Origin: Notospermus geniculatus
Lineage: Eukaryota > Nemertea > Pilidiophora > Heteronemertea > Lineidae
Direction of reading: 5' to 3'
Length of the DNA stretch: 64,000 bases
NCBI GenBank assembly: GCA_002633025.1
Contig: NMRB01001577.1
Coordinates: 92,181 to 156,180 of the forward strand
A model generated the notes under the pieces. That model worked only from the letters and a program-made list of their open reading frames with translations, ran no database searches and was not told where the DNA came from. The stretch's first letter is position 1. Each line of letters opens with the position of its first letter. Of the stretch, positions 10,956 through 21,100 are shown in pieces. The position numbers and the translations under genes are program-made.

Positions 10956-12188
10956 TTAAAGTAGCACGGTATTGGATCTCAAATCCGACGTAGAGGGAGC
11001 CACCTTGCGGCTGTAAGACGAACTACAAAAATGCATTACAAAATGTACGTAGTAAGTCGGGTCAATTCGCCGACAACGTAGTTAGTCCCTGCCCAGACAG
11101 CAAGAATGAGAGGCCCACTGGTGGGCCACAAGGGGCAGAATGGGTGGGCCACTAGTGGCTGCCCCCAGTGGCAAACCGGTGGATTTGGGCCTCAGGCCAC
11201 TGGTGGGCCACTGGTGGTAAATGAGGGGCTTTTCTGGTGGCCCACTGGTGGATAGCTGGGGGCCCGATGGTGAACGTTTTGGTGTCATTAGAGGGTAATG
11301 AGGGGACCTATGTTACATTAATTATGATTTTCGTACAATTTCCAGAGGGTGCAACCCCTCTGAAAGATATCAGACAAAGGAGGGTTACTCCTGATCTAAT
11401 GATGGTCGGCAGACAAGGAAATGTCTGTGACCGGTAAAAATTCCAAGTCAGGAACTTTGTCTTAGCCAATAGGCCGAGACATCCCGACAAGGAGATATAT
11501 ATAATGATATAACACTGTTCGGTTCGGAAATTTGTGCATAATATTAACTCTTGATTGGTTCATATAAAAACGGCCTCTGCAAATATTTGTATTGTCAAGT
11601 CAGCAGGAACAATATTAAAAAGCTTGAAATTGTGTCTGAGATTTGGGAAAATGATTAATCAACATTCTTATGGATTTATTTTTGTATATTTAATTGTTTT
11701 AATATATATTTTCCTAATTAATATCTAATTGGGGTTGCCCCTCATTCGCCACCAGAGGCCCACCAAAATTTACCACCAGAGGACCACTGGTGTTTGCCAC
11801 CAGAGGCCCACCAATATTTGCCATCAGAGGGCCACCAGTTCTTGCCACCGGTGGCCCTTCAGGGGAAAATTGGGGGTCCACTGATGCATTGCCACTAGAG
11901 GGCCACTTGTCCCACTCCACTGGCGGCCCGCTAGTGGCCAACGAGGGGTTACCGCTGTTCCCATGCCCCCCACTAGCCTCTGGACTGGAGGCCCACCGAT
12001 GCTTGCCACTAGAGGGCCACTTTTCCACCGCCACTTGCGGCCCTCTAGCGGCTAACGAGGGGTTGCCGCTGCCCCCATGCCCCCCATTAGCCTCTAGAGG
12101 CCCACCGATGCTTGCTGTCTGGGTGGGTTGGAGAGTGGCACGGTGGCCCTGGCTGTCGAGAAAAAGTGGCAATACCGTGGTCCTTTCA
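10956..12188. mobile_element. TTAA MITE (AGGAGCACGGTA family) interrupted by another transposon
   Basis: The left end TTAAAGTAGCACGGTATT is at 10956. The family interior continues to AGTTAGTCCCTG at 11091 and stops. It resumes at 12124 (TGGGTTGGAGAGTGGCAC) and ends AATACCGTGGTCCT at 12184, with the flank decayed to TTCA. Uninterrupted copies (34953-35417, read in reverse) join these two halves directly. The interval between is therefore a nested insertion, and the outer element is the older of the two. Confidence 0.82.
11092..12123. mobile_element. 1.03-kb transposon with CCCAGACAGCAAG ends, nested in a TTAA MITE
   Basis: Terminal inverted repeats CCCAGACAGCAAG are at both ends. Subterminal regions of 170 bases (left) and about 380 bases (right) are packed with degenerate GGCCCACTGGTGGG-like repeats in inverted orientation. 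The 450-base centre is AT-rich and has no transposase. TG occurs on both sides of the insertion and may be a 2-bp target duplication. The repetitive arms create GP-rich reading frames on both strands (for example minus 11714-12217), which I regard as by-products. Confidence 0.78.
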
Positions 12189-12704
12189 CGGAGAAAATCA
12201 ATTCCGCTTAAAAACACCGTTTTGTCCTCTGAAGGTAAAAAAGGGGTTCAAAAACAACATCTGTTTACAACGCACTTCACAAAAAAAACTATTTGTTTCT
12301 GATTCAACTGTCGTTGTCTGAAGCACAGCAGTGAGCTTTAAAAATCCGGCAACTACCAGAAAAAACCCGAATATTGGAATTCAGTCTGACTTTGATAACC
12401 AGTGTATCTAGGACCTAATTAACATTAAACAATAAATTATATAGTTACAACTATAACTAGGCTTATACGCTAAACACATATTCATTGATTGAAAAGTAAC
12501 AAAATCCCCTTCAAAATTACAGCATTGCCAACAAGTCGTTATAAATCATTATTTTGTCATGGTTATGTGAAAATTAATAACGTATTTACATCGGAATAAT
12601 GGACAATTCATTATATACATGCAAATAGGTGACTGCATCAACGCCAGAGGCCGCCCCAGGTTCGCCCCGTGTGCGTGTCACATGACAAAGTGACAAAATG
12701 GCTG
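12189..12704. other. AT-rich stretch without recognised features
   Basis: No repeat arms, splice-linked exons or family motifs are visible between the nested transposon and the GATGGCGC hairpin. Confidence 0.3.
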
Positions 12705-12776
12705 TAGTCTGGTTCTGCTGTCTAACAATAGATGGCGCTGACACGCAAACATCGTCAGCGCCATCTATTGTTGGGG
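12705..12776. other. Hairpin with a 19-bp GATGGCGC stem
   Basis: The arm AACAATAGATGGCGCTGAC pairs perfectly with GTCAGCGCCATCTATTGTT around an 11-base loop. It is preceded by GTAGTCTGGTTC, as at 6914-6925, so both belong to one short foldback family. The size is in the range of a microRNA precursor, but there is no expression evidence. Confidence 0.55.
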
Positions 12777-13082
12777 AGAGGACGAACAAGACTAAAATGG
12801 ATGGAACTCAGTATGAGAAAAGCATCGATGACGACGGAGTTCAAAATGAGTTCTCCAACTGTCATCATGGTAATTCTTGTACTGTCCTGTTCAAAAATCC
12901 CATTCTCGCCACCAGAGGGTTTTCGTGCGAAATGTTCCGATTGGTTCAGAAAATCCGGCGGGGTATTTGAATGATGAAGAAGGTGAATCCATGACGTGTT
13001 TTCACAAAACTATAAAGTTGCAAGGCTTGGCATAGTATCAAAGTGGACGACTTATACCAGAAATACGCGTGATTTATGACCT

Positions 13083-13211
13083 GGGCCGACCGCATAGAAA
13101 GTCCGATAGTTCTTTCTGTGCCTATCGGCGGTTTAGTAAATGTGAAAATGCGTTGTAAGTAACTGCCGATAGGCGCCGGTAGCACTGTCGGACTTTCTGT
13201 GCGGTCGGCCC
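13083..13211. mobile_element. Foldback MITE, GGCCGACCGCATAGAAAG family
   Basis: The left arm GGCCGACCGCATAGAAAGTC matches the right arm, inverted, as GACTTTCTGTGCGGTCGGCC. The interior contains GCCGATAGG in both orientations. A related element (CCGCATAGAAACTCCG) is inserted at 50719-50848. Confidence 0.78.
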
Positions 13212-14035
13212 TGATGTCAAAACAGGCCTAAGGCAAATTCAAGACTGGAGTGGAAAAGTTGGCACTGCGGCGGCCCTGCTGGCGGACAGATCAGTCTTCA
13301 CACATGTGGAGTGTTTCTAAAGACAAGAGATTTTTTAGGCCGAGAAAACAGCAGAGGTATGAGCAGCAGAGTCGAGATAGTGAGGCACTTGTCGTTGCTA
13401 CGTATTTCTCCGATGAAGTTTGATCTCCAGTCATGGGTCTTTCACAGGACAGCAGCTCCAGCGTTGCCCAGTTGTGGCGACACGAGGTTGGTTCCCGATC
13501 TCACCGGTGTCCGGATCGACCGAGGAAAACGCGCTGACCGGTGTTACGTTTTTCAGTGTGGCCTGTGGGCAGTGTGACATTAAAATAGATTGACGGAATA
13601 AGACGCGACTTGACATATGAACGCCACACAGAAAAGAGTGAGTCTGTTTCTCAGTGTGTTCAAGCAATAGGAGTCACACAGAAAAATTGCCACACTGAAA
13701 AACATGACAGCTGTCGACTCCACCCGTTTTCCGCCGTGGAGTCGAACGATCAGCGCGTTGGCATGGTTGGAGACACCGTGCATTGCCGCCACCTATTTTC
13801 GTGTTGCGCAGTTGCATAGTGTTATGCCTGGATACCGTAGGCCTATGTGCTATTTCCTAATGATCTTCGTTGTGTTGCACATGGTAATATTTGAATAGAT
13901 ATAAAGTTATACTTTCTCACTCAGCTGCTGTCCGTGTGACGTAAACTCAGTGACAAAATTACTACCGTACTTGAGAACCAATTCCAAGACAGGCAAGCCC
14001 GCGCCATCATTCCGACAGGCTCACAATGGCTCAAT
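13212..14035. other. Stretch with one dispersed repeat, no gene
   Basis: Bases 13550-13705 (CACACAGAAAA, CAGTGTGTT, GACGGAATAAG) resemble 15890-16060 and 51480-51640 and are probably remnants of one dispersed element. The rest is unrecognised. Confidence 0.35.
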
Positions 14036-14147
14036 ACATATGAATAAAGACTAGCAAATGCTTTTACTTCAGATTTGTACAGCATCGCCTGGTGCATTTG
14101 TATTGCAAAATTCAAGTAAAAGCATTTACTAGTCTTTATTCATATGA
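14036..14147. mobile_element. Foldback MITE, CTAGCAAATGCTTTTACTT family
   Basis: The left arm ATATGAATAAAGACTAGCAA and the right arm TACTAGTCTTTATTCATATG bracket AAATGCTTTTACTT in inverted orientation. The length is about 112 bp. Two further copies occur at 43127 and 61837. Confidence 0.85.
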
Positions 14148-14596
14148 CCAAATGGCGGACGACCTTGGGATAGTGGGATATCACTTTATTCATATATTAC
14201 GCAATAGACGTGGTCAGGTTGGAAGAAGTTCATACCATGGGTGTCAATCAAAATGAATGCATGATTCGTGAAGCAAAGGTGACTTCTCGAAATCCGTTGT
14301 CTTTTTCTGACCTTTTTGAGGGTTGACAGACCTGCTGCGGAAGCCCGTTGGACAGTAGATCGCAGGCTAATCTATTGACACTTCATTCGACCTACACGAA
14401 ACGACCGTGGGGAATCAACTTACTTTTCGAGGCTATTTTTTGTTCCTATTTTAGTATCAACCGACTCATTACTTCTTTTGAGACCATTGGTGGTCCATTT
14501 TCAATTTAAATGACAACCATGGTTTTCGAACTCTAATAACACTAGCTACAGTTACACCTGTTCAAAATACCCGTGTTTTTCCAGTCCCGTGTCAAA

Positions 14597-14907
14597 CCCG
14601 TGTGTACGAAAAGCCCAGGTCACACTAGTAGTTAAGTAGCCCGGCGACAGGTGCGCTGCATGCACTGACTCTTCGGTCATTTCTGTATTGGCACACATTA
14701 TTGGAGGCGCGAATACGAGGTCACTTAATGGCTGCGCCATCTGTAGCCGTGCTAAGAACTAACGAAAAACGGGGATTTCGAAAAACACGGCGAGCTAGCC
14801 GTGTTTCAAAACCCCGTGTTTTTCAGACACGGGTTTCTTGAAGCCCGGCAATTCATAGGTGTGACCGCAAAAAAAACGGGGATTTTATGTAGTGTAACCA
14901 AGGCTAT
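14597..14907. repeat. Dispersed repeat shared with 32399-32727
   Basis: About 310 bases align with 32399-32727 through AGTTAAGTAGCCCGGCGACA, TGCACTGACTCTTCGGTCAT, GGCGCGAA and AGACACGGGTTTCTTGAAGC. The segments with GTGTTTTTC and CACGG repeat inversely, so this is probably a MITE-like element. It is non-coding. Confidence 0.75.
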
Positions 14908-15289
14908 AGAAGGCCTCGATGACAATTTTTTCTCGGAGGTAGGCGACTTAACAAATAAAAATGTGTAGCCTCACCATCCTCATCAACCAAGAGAAGACGT
15001 AGAGAAGAAAGCAGTAGATGACTACGTAAAGATCACAGCAACATCATCCCTTGTCACATCTCGTCTCCATCTCAGCAGTAAAAAGGAAGAACTGCTGATG
15101 ACGACGTTTCCAAATCTAGATCCTTACTTATAGCTATTATTTACACAATGAAATTGTATCTCAATCTATACATTCCTACCAACAGCATAGAAATATATCT
15201 TCCTTTTCGTAAGAAACGCTAACTACCCGGTAACATACAGACCCCAGAACTACGTGTATATCGACTACCCTTACATTACGTGCAGTTTA

Positions 15290-15690
15290 TGACATTAGAT
15301 AGGTTGCGCAGCTTTCCGACTCCGGCTTCAACTACCAGAATGAATTGCAGTCCGCTGTAGACATAAAACGATTTGATAGACGTTTGCAAATCGTAAAATG
15401 CCATAACTTTGTGGCAGAATAATTTTGACTCGTAATCGGAAGTGCACGTATATCGCAAATATCATAGTCGTGTTTCAAGTCGTAACGACTAGGATTACGA
15501 CTTCAATATTCATTATTTGTCCGCACTTCCGATTTATAAGGCCAAATTTTTCTGCCTTCAATTTATGGTGTTTGACGAATTGAAAACTTCTATCAAATCG
15601 TTTTTATCAAGGATGTCCATAGCGGACTGCAATTCATTCTCGTAGTTGATGTCGGAGTCGGGCTGCTGCGCAACCTCTCTATTCTCCACA
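15290..15690. mobile_element. Foldback element of about 400 bp
   Basis: The left arm (GTTGCGCAGCTTTCCGACTC onward) returns inverted at 15600-15690 (CGGACTGCAATTCATTCTCG...GCTGCTGCGCAACCTCTC). The arms are about 85-170 bases and diverged. Reading frames through the two arms give mirrored peptides containing GLQFIL, which is how the repeat is noticed, but these are not genes. Confidence 0.65.
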
Positions 15691-16103
15691 CCTCCTGCAA
15701 AACTCCTTCTTCGGCATCAAACGAAACATGTTTCCACCTTGCAGCTGCCCATGGTGACCAGGCTGTACACTGCGTGAACATCTTTTCTTTTGTCTGAAGT
15801 ACTGCGAAATTCTTCCAACAAGGAAACTTACGTAGCAGCGAACTCCAAAATATCGAAACGAAATTTCATACCTTGTTACGTTTTTTACAGTTTCTCCATC
15901 TGCGGGTAAACCTCTTCTCCTATTCTCTGACGAAATAAGCTGCGGCTTGACAATTATGGAGGGCACACAGAGAATCGCCGTTGTGGATCTACCTGCCAGT
16001 TTCCCAAACCAAGTGGAAACACTGACATCCGACACACTAACACGTGTTTCACCTGAAATTGCTGTAAGTACATGTACCATTCTCGATCTTGCAATGGCAA
16101 TAG
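15691..16103. other. Unrecognised stretch with a dispersed-repeat remnant
   Basis: Bases 15890-16060 resemble 51480-51640 in inverted orientation (CTGCGGCTTGACAAT against ATTGTCAAGTCGCAGCTTAT; GGTAGATC near GGAAACAC). This is probably a decayed transposon. No gene is recognised. Confidence 0.35.
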
Positions 16104-16499
16104 CAATAGTGAGATTTCGCAAATCTGACGACACGAAGTACTAAACACGAAATTCAACTTCATTTCCAGGACCTAATGTTTTTCTGGAGATGGTTGGTAC
16201 CAGAAATGTCCCTGTTGCCAGTGCGTCTTTTATCATCAAGATCGAGATAGTTATATATCTTGGATTTTTAAATTTCCACTTCGTAGCTACGAAGTGGAAA
16301 ATAAAGATACATTTCAAAGTTTAATATACCGTACACCGTAACTCTATTGGTCTAACATACATATGCTAAGAGACGCTCTTGCAGCAGGGCAATATAAGTG
16401 GTACCAACCATTTCCAGAAATACGTTAGGTCCTAGAAATGAAATTGAATTTCGTATTTCGTACTTCGTCTGTCGTCAGATTTGCGAAACCTCACTATTG
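16104..16499. mobile_element. Foldback element with long arms
   Basis: The left arm runs from CAATAGTGAGATTTCGCAAA through AGGACCTAATGTTTTTCTGG. It returns inverted at 16405-16499 (CCAGAAATACGTTAGGTCCT...TTGCGAAACCTCACTATTG). A small palindrome CCACTTCGTAGCTACGAAGTGG sits in the interior around 16277. There is no coding content. Confidence 0.75.
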
Positions 16500-16963
16500 T
16501 CGATAACCTGTTACGAATAAGATAACACAGGGATCATTCTACCATGATATCCAAAATAACCGTCCGGATGGATTTCAACAGAGTATAGAACCAATTGTTC
16601 AACTAAATACATTGTAATTGGCAACTGCTGAGAATACCAGAGAACCCACCATCAAATTTGAAATGTACATAACTTCTTGTTGCATAATATCATGTTTGAT
16701 TTTTGTCCAGTCAAGCTGGCAGGGTTTCAGATATGGATGAGTGTAAATTGCTTATTGAGGTTTCTAAACTTCTAGTCCAATCTTAAAATTAACTTGCTGC
16801 AATCTCGTTCCTGGCACCGTTCATGTAGCGAAATACTTGTCAACGATTCTGGCGGCATCGAAGCAGTCGCTGGGAACCTGAAAACTTGGGTTCTTGCGAT
16901 CCTGTAACGATACCGGTAGAACTGCTTTTTGAAAGGCGTCCAACCGATGAGACTGAACAAAAT

Positions 16964-17203
16964 CAGGGTCGGATCCAGGGTTGACAGAAAGGGCGTCGCT
17001 CGACGGAGGTGTTGAGCACTGAAAGTGCGAAGCCCAAACGGAAAAAAATTGACAATTTAAGTGCTTTTAGATGCATTTTCCTGGCATCTGAGAGCAAAAT
17101 ACTCGAATTTTTTCTGTGCCTAAATTTTTCTTGCTAAAAAAATCATTGGTCTGCCAAAAATAGGGGAGGGGGGCGGACGGACGCCCCCCTGGATCCGACC
17201 CTG
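16964..17203. mobile_element. 240-bp element with CAGGGTCGGATCCAGGG inverted ends
   Basis: The 17-bp terminal inverted repeats are at 16964-16980 and 17187-17203. A G-rich subterminal segment GGGGAGGGGGGCGGACGG precedes the right end. The CAGGGnCGGATCCAGGG type of end is typical of short hAT-like elements in animal genomes, but no 8-bp target duplication is evident to me. Confidence 0.65.
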
Positions 17204-17784
17204 AAAATGCCGTTCTTTCTGAATTCCCGAGTTCTTTCGCTGACTGGTCACCTGTGTGTATTGCATTTCGATCACCTTGACATCAATGCTAGCCATGCCA
17301 TGGCCTAATCTAACAACACAACAATGACAGTATGGATGCCCCCGCAGCCTGCTGTACATTACCCACTGGTGAACAGAATAGCCCTGCATAAAGGAAAGTG
17401 TTTGCACAATGGTTCAGTCCAGTGGGGAATACATCCCGGTGTAGTATGCAAACTCTCTGACCGTAATCACCAAAAAAGACCGCACAGGATTGGACAACGG
17501 AGAAATTCAGAATATACAATGTATTTTGAAATTGAGCAGACGTATAATGTGCGTACACAGTGTATATACAGCTTGTAATGTGTTTCGATTTGTGATGGCA
17601 AGCGTGCGTGTTGATTTTCGATTGATCACGTGACTGCCGAGTCAGATTTCTATTTGTCAGAACACCTCACGTGATTGTCAATGTTGATAATCATTGGCCA
17701 ATCGGATTTACTCCGGCGCTACATTTGCACATGCACGTGATCATACACGATGCTTTCCATTGGCCAACTTGCAGAAAAACGCGT
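17204..17784. other. Downstream flank of the channel gene
   Basis: This lies beyond the probable poly(A) site. CACGTG E-box-like hexamers occur near 17625, 17668 and 17735. No repeat or gene is recognised. Confidence 0.3.
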
Positions 17785-17790
17785 TTTATT
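17785..17790 (-). terminator. Candidate poly(A) signal AATAAA for the channel gene
   Basis: The plus strand reads TTTATT, that is AATAAA on the minus strand, about 214 bases past the stop codon. This gives a 3' UTR of plausible length. No other canonical hexamer was noted between the stop and this site. Assignment is by position only. Confidence 0.5.
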
Positions 17791-18003
17791 CTTTGTATCC
17801 TAAATTTCTGCTCTTTTTACGTTGAGGCACTTAGAGAAATTCTGGATTCCCCCGATCAGTAACCTGTACAAACATGAATACGGCAAGGTGATTACAAGTC
17901 GGAGAGTATAAAACAGCCTTGGCTATAACAGCGTTTCTTCGCAGGATGATTCTGTGGGCGGTACAGCAGTTGTCTTTTCGGCATTGGGGGCATCCGTTAT
18001 TTG

Positions 18004-18146
18004 CTATCTGTTGCTGTTTCTCTTCTTCTTGAGGTCTTTCTTTGGTGCGACCTTCTTGCACAAATGGTAGGCAAAGACGTCGATCACCTCAAACACAGTC
18101 AGGGCACTGGCTCCAACAAATAGGCCCATTGACCCTCCGATATCAC
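18004..18146 (-). CDS. Channel exon 9: TM2, selectivity filter, C-terminal tail, stop
   Basis: The exon starts after TTGCAG (acceptor at 18148-18147) and encodes DIGGSMGLFVGASALTVFE followed by VIDVFAYHLCKKVAP and a short Lys/Arg-rich tail ending at TAG (18004-18006). DIGG, the G-A-S filter and the conserved E..D at the inner end of TM2 are all present, so the pore should be competent. The intracellular tail is only about 25 residues, with many lysines. The two leading bases complete a Cys codon with exon 8, placing Cys at the position just before DIGG, known as the degenerin site. Confidence 0.97.
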
Positions 18147-21100
18147 CTGCAAGAGGAAGCAGAGAATTTTGAAATCATTACATGTAGGCCTACTTCGACA
18201 TCGTGGAAGAGGAGGAAGTGGAGTTGTTCGCTCCAGTGACAGGTCAAGGGAACCCTGGAGCAAACACCATCCTGCAGGGCACAATGGAAGGCAACCGAAA
18301 ACGCGGGTGACGAAGAGGAACTGGCCATGGATCGATGACCTCAAAGACTGAACAGTGATCCGCAGCCTGTTGGATGAGTAAAGCATGCAGCACACTGGCC
18401 ACCAACTTTGGCGTCCAGAGGCGTTTTTTTCGACGCCAGAAAAATCCCCAATGTGCTATGAATGGAATCTGGAGAACGCCGCAGGACGCCACTGAACTCC
18501 AATATCAAACATGTTTGATTTTGGACGCCTGTGAAATCGCCTGTGAACTCCCGAAGCAGCCAAGTGTGCTACCAATGGCAGCCAGACTTGGAGTCAGCGG
18601 CGAGGCTTTGGCCAATCAGCTTGCGTCTTGATGTCACATGACTTTAATATGGCAGCCTCAATGGCCGGAAAAGATGCTACTGAACGCCAAGTTTTGGGCA
18701 GGTATGCTCTCACCAGGATCCACTGGCAGCCAACTCTGGCGTCGAGAGGCGTTCACTCGAACGCTTCTGGACGCCAGATTTGGCGGCCAGTGTGCTGCTA
18801 GTTTAAGGAATGAGAAGGGAAAATACTCACAAAGTAAGGCAAAAATATCATAAGCCTTCTGCTGCTCGACGAGTTCATAACTAAGCTTTCGGTAGAAAAC
18901 ATCCATCTGTAAAAAGTTTTCTCTGCAACAGGACGAAAAAGTCGTTAAAACTGGTTTTTAATGTTATAACCATGGTTACCCTCAAAACCGACTCTCAATC
19001 TGACATTTTATGCAGTTAATCCAGAAAAGATGCCGACATTTCATGGTTGGTTGATTAGAAAAAGTTAAAACGTCTTACATGTATTTCATTAACAGTACAT
19101 CTCAATTTTTCAGGAATTCTAAAGAATCTTAACTTGAAACATCTGTAAGTGACAGATCGAAGTCACAATCTTTTATACAGTTTTCCAGGCAATTTACACA
19201 ACTTGTATACCATTTTAGGCGAAGAAGGTTGGTTAATCATTCCATAATCGTTTCAAAAAGAGCCATTTTGAAGGGCTGCATGGCAGAACAGCCTAAGTCA
19301 GACTTAGGGCCGTGCACGGGTCGCACTTTCATTAAAGTCTGACTTTTCGCAATGCTTCAAGCATAGAGAAAGTCTAACTTAAGCTATACTTTAGGCTAAA
19401 GTGCGGTCCGTGAATACGGCCCTTAGGCTGGTTTGACATGCCGATATACAATGTATTTGAATAGTTTATCAAATTCTGCACATTGTCATTCTGATACCAA
19501 ACTGTTTGTGTGGCAGCAATTCTGTTTAGCAAAGTTTTGCTTCAACTCTGACATTTTAAGCTAAAAGCATGAAAAATAATTCCGTTTTTTTGTCTTTCTC
19601 GAAAAGTTGCTGAAAATGATTTAGGTTGTTTTGGCATGCAACCCTTCTTTTGCTTTCTGAAATGAGGAGTCATTATATCGGGTGGGCCAAAAAAAACGCA
19701 TCGAACTTCAAATCTTGATTTCTCAACAACTGTCCATTATAATTCAATGAAATTTGGTACCGTATCATTTAAAGATGTTTTGTTGAACGAGTGAAATTTT
19801 TGCATTAATAGCTTTGGTATTTCGACCGTATCACTCAATTTAAAAATCATTGTAAAAAAATGCGACTCCGGAATCCGGTAAAATACGGGTGGATGAAAAA
19901 TTCCCAAACTTTAAATTTTCATTTCTCATAAAAGCTTTACTAGAACTCAATGCAATTTTGCCTAACACTGCTCCGTGACATTGCCCTTAATATGTGAAAG
20001 TATTAAACCAATAACTTTAATATCTACGCTGTGGCGCTCATTACTATAACGCCATATTGGAACCGAGCGTTTCGAAGTTTCACCATTGTCTCCTAAAATA
20101 TGATGAATGATTACTATGGTTTTTACATTTGGCACCACAATCTTAATACCAAAGATAATGTGTTGAAACGTTCACATTTTAGAAACATAGCCACGGAACA
20201 GTATTGAGTGAATTTCCATCGGGTTATAATGAAGAGTAATTGAGAAATAGAAATTTGAAGTTCGGGACGGGTTTTTCCTATCTTTTTGGATTCCGGAATC
20301 ACACATTTTTACAATGATTTTTAAATTGAGTGATACGGTGCTAATACCAAAGGTATCAATGCAAAAATTTTACACGTGAAACAAAACATCGTTACATTAT
20401 ACGGTACCAAATTTCACTGAATTACAATGGACAGTTGTTGAGAAATCAAGATTAGAAGTTCGATGCGTTTTTTTTGGCCCACCCGATAATTTCTAAGTGC
20501 TTGCACGCAGTAAGATGTTGATTAAAGATACATGTATACATACTTATAAAAATTAGTATCCAGTTTATTGGCAGCGAGGTATTCTTGGAAATCGTCCGAC
20601 ATCTTTTCAACTGCTCTGAAAAAGTTGTCGTCCCTGTTTCCCATCACAGTGCGCATGTCATAGTGGTCTCGCACATACTCGTAAAGTCTCGACGTCTCGT
20701 TCGTGACGTTCGCGTATCGCAGTGTCGCCCACGACGTGTTGGCATACTTTGACTGGTAGTACGGCTTCGAGTCAATATCGTTCAATATAACCCCCCAAAT
20801 TTTTAATGTAGCGCTGAGAAACTTACTCCAACTGTCGAACAACGTTTGGCTTCGAGTTCTCACTTCTCCAAAGAACAACTTTAACTGTGTCATCTGGTTT
20901 TTGACGGCTGAATCAGTAAGCACCTTGGCAACGGGCGTTTTACCCATTGTTTGGTTGTTAAGGTAATCACGTGCCTGCTTCAACGCAGACGAGTACTTCG
21001 GCCAAACTGTGTCGCGGATGTCACGACATTTATTCACTAAACTTTCTAAGTTTAATTTCATATCAAAATATACCTTGTAAAAATCATCTTTTAATTTCAC

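Noticed and set aside
11714-12302. Long Gly/Pro-rich frames on both strands
   Set aside because: They are generated by the CACTGGTGGGCC repeats of the nested transposon and are open on both strands alike.
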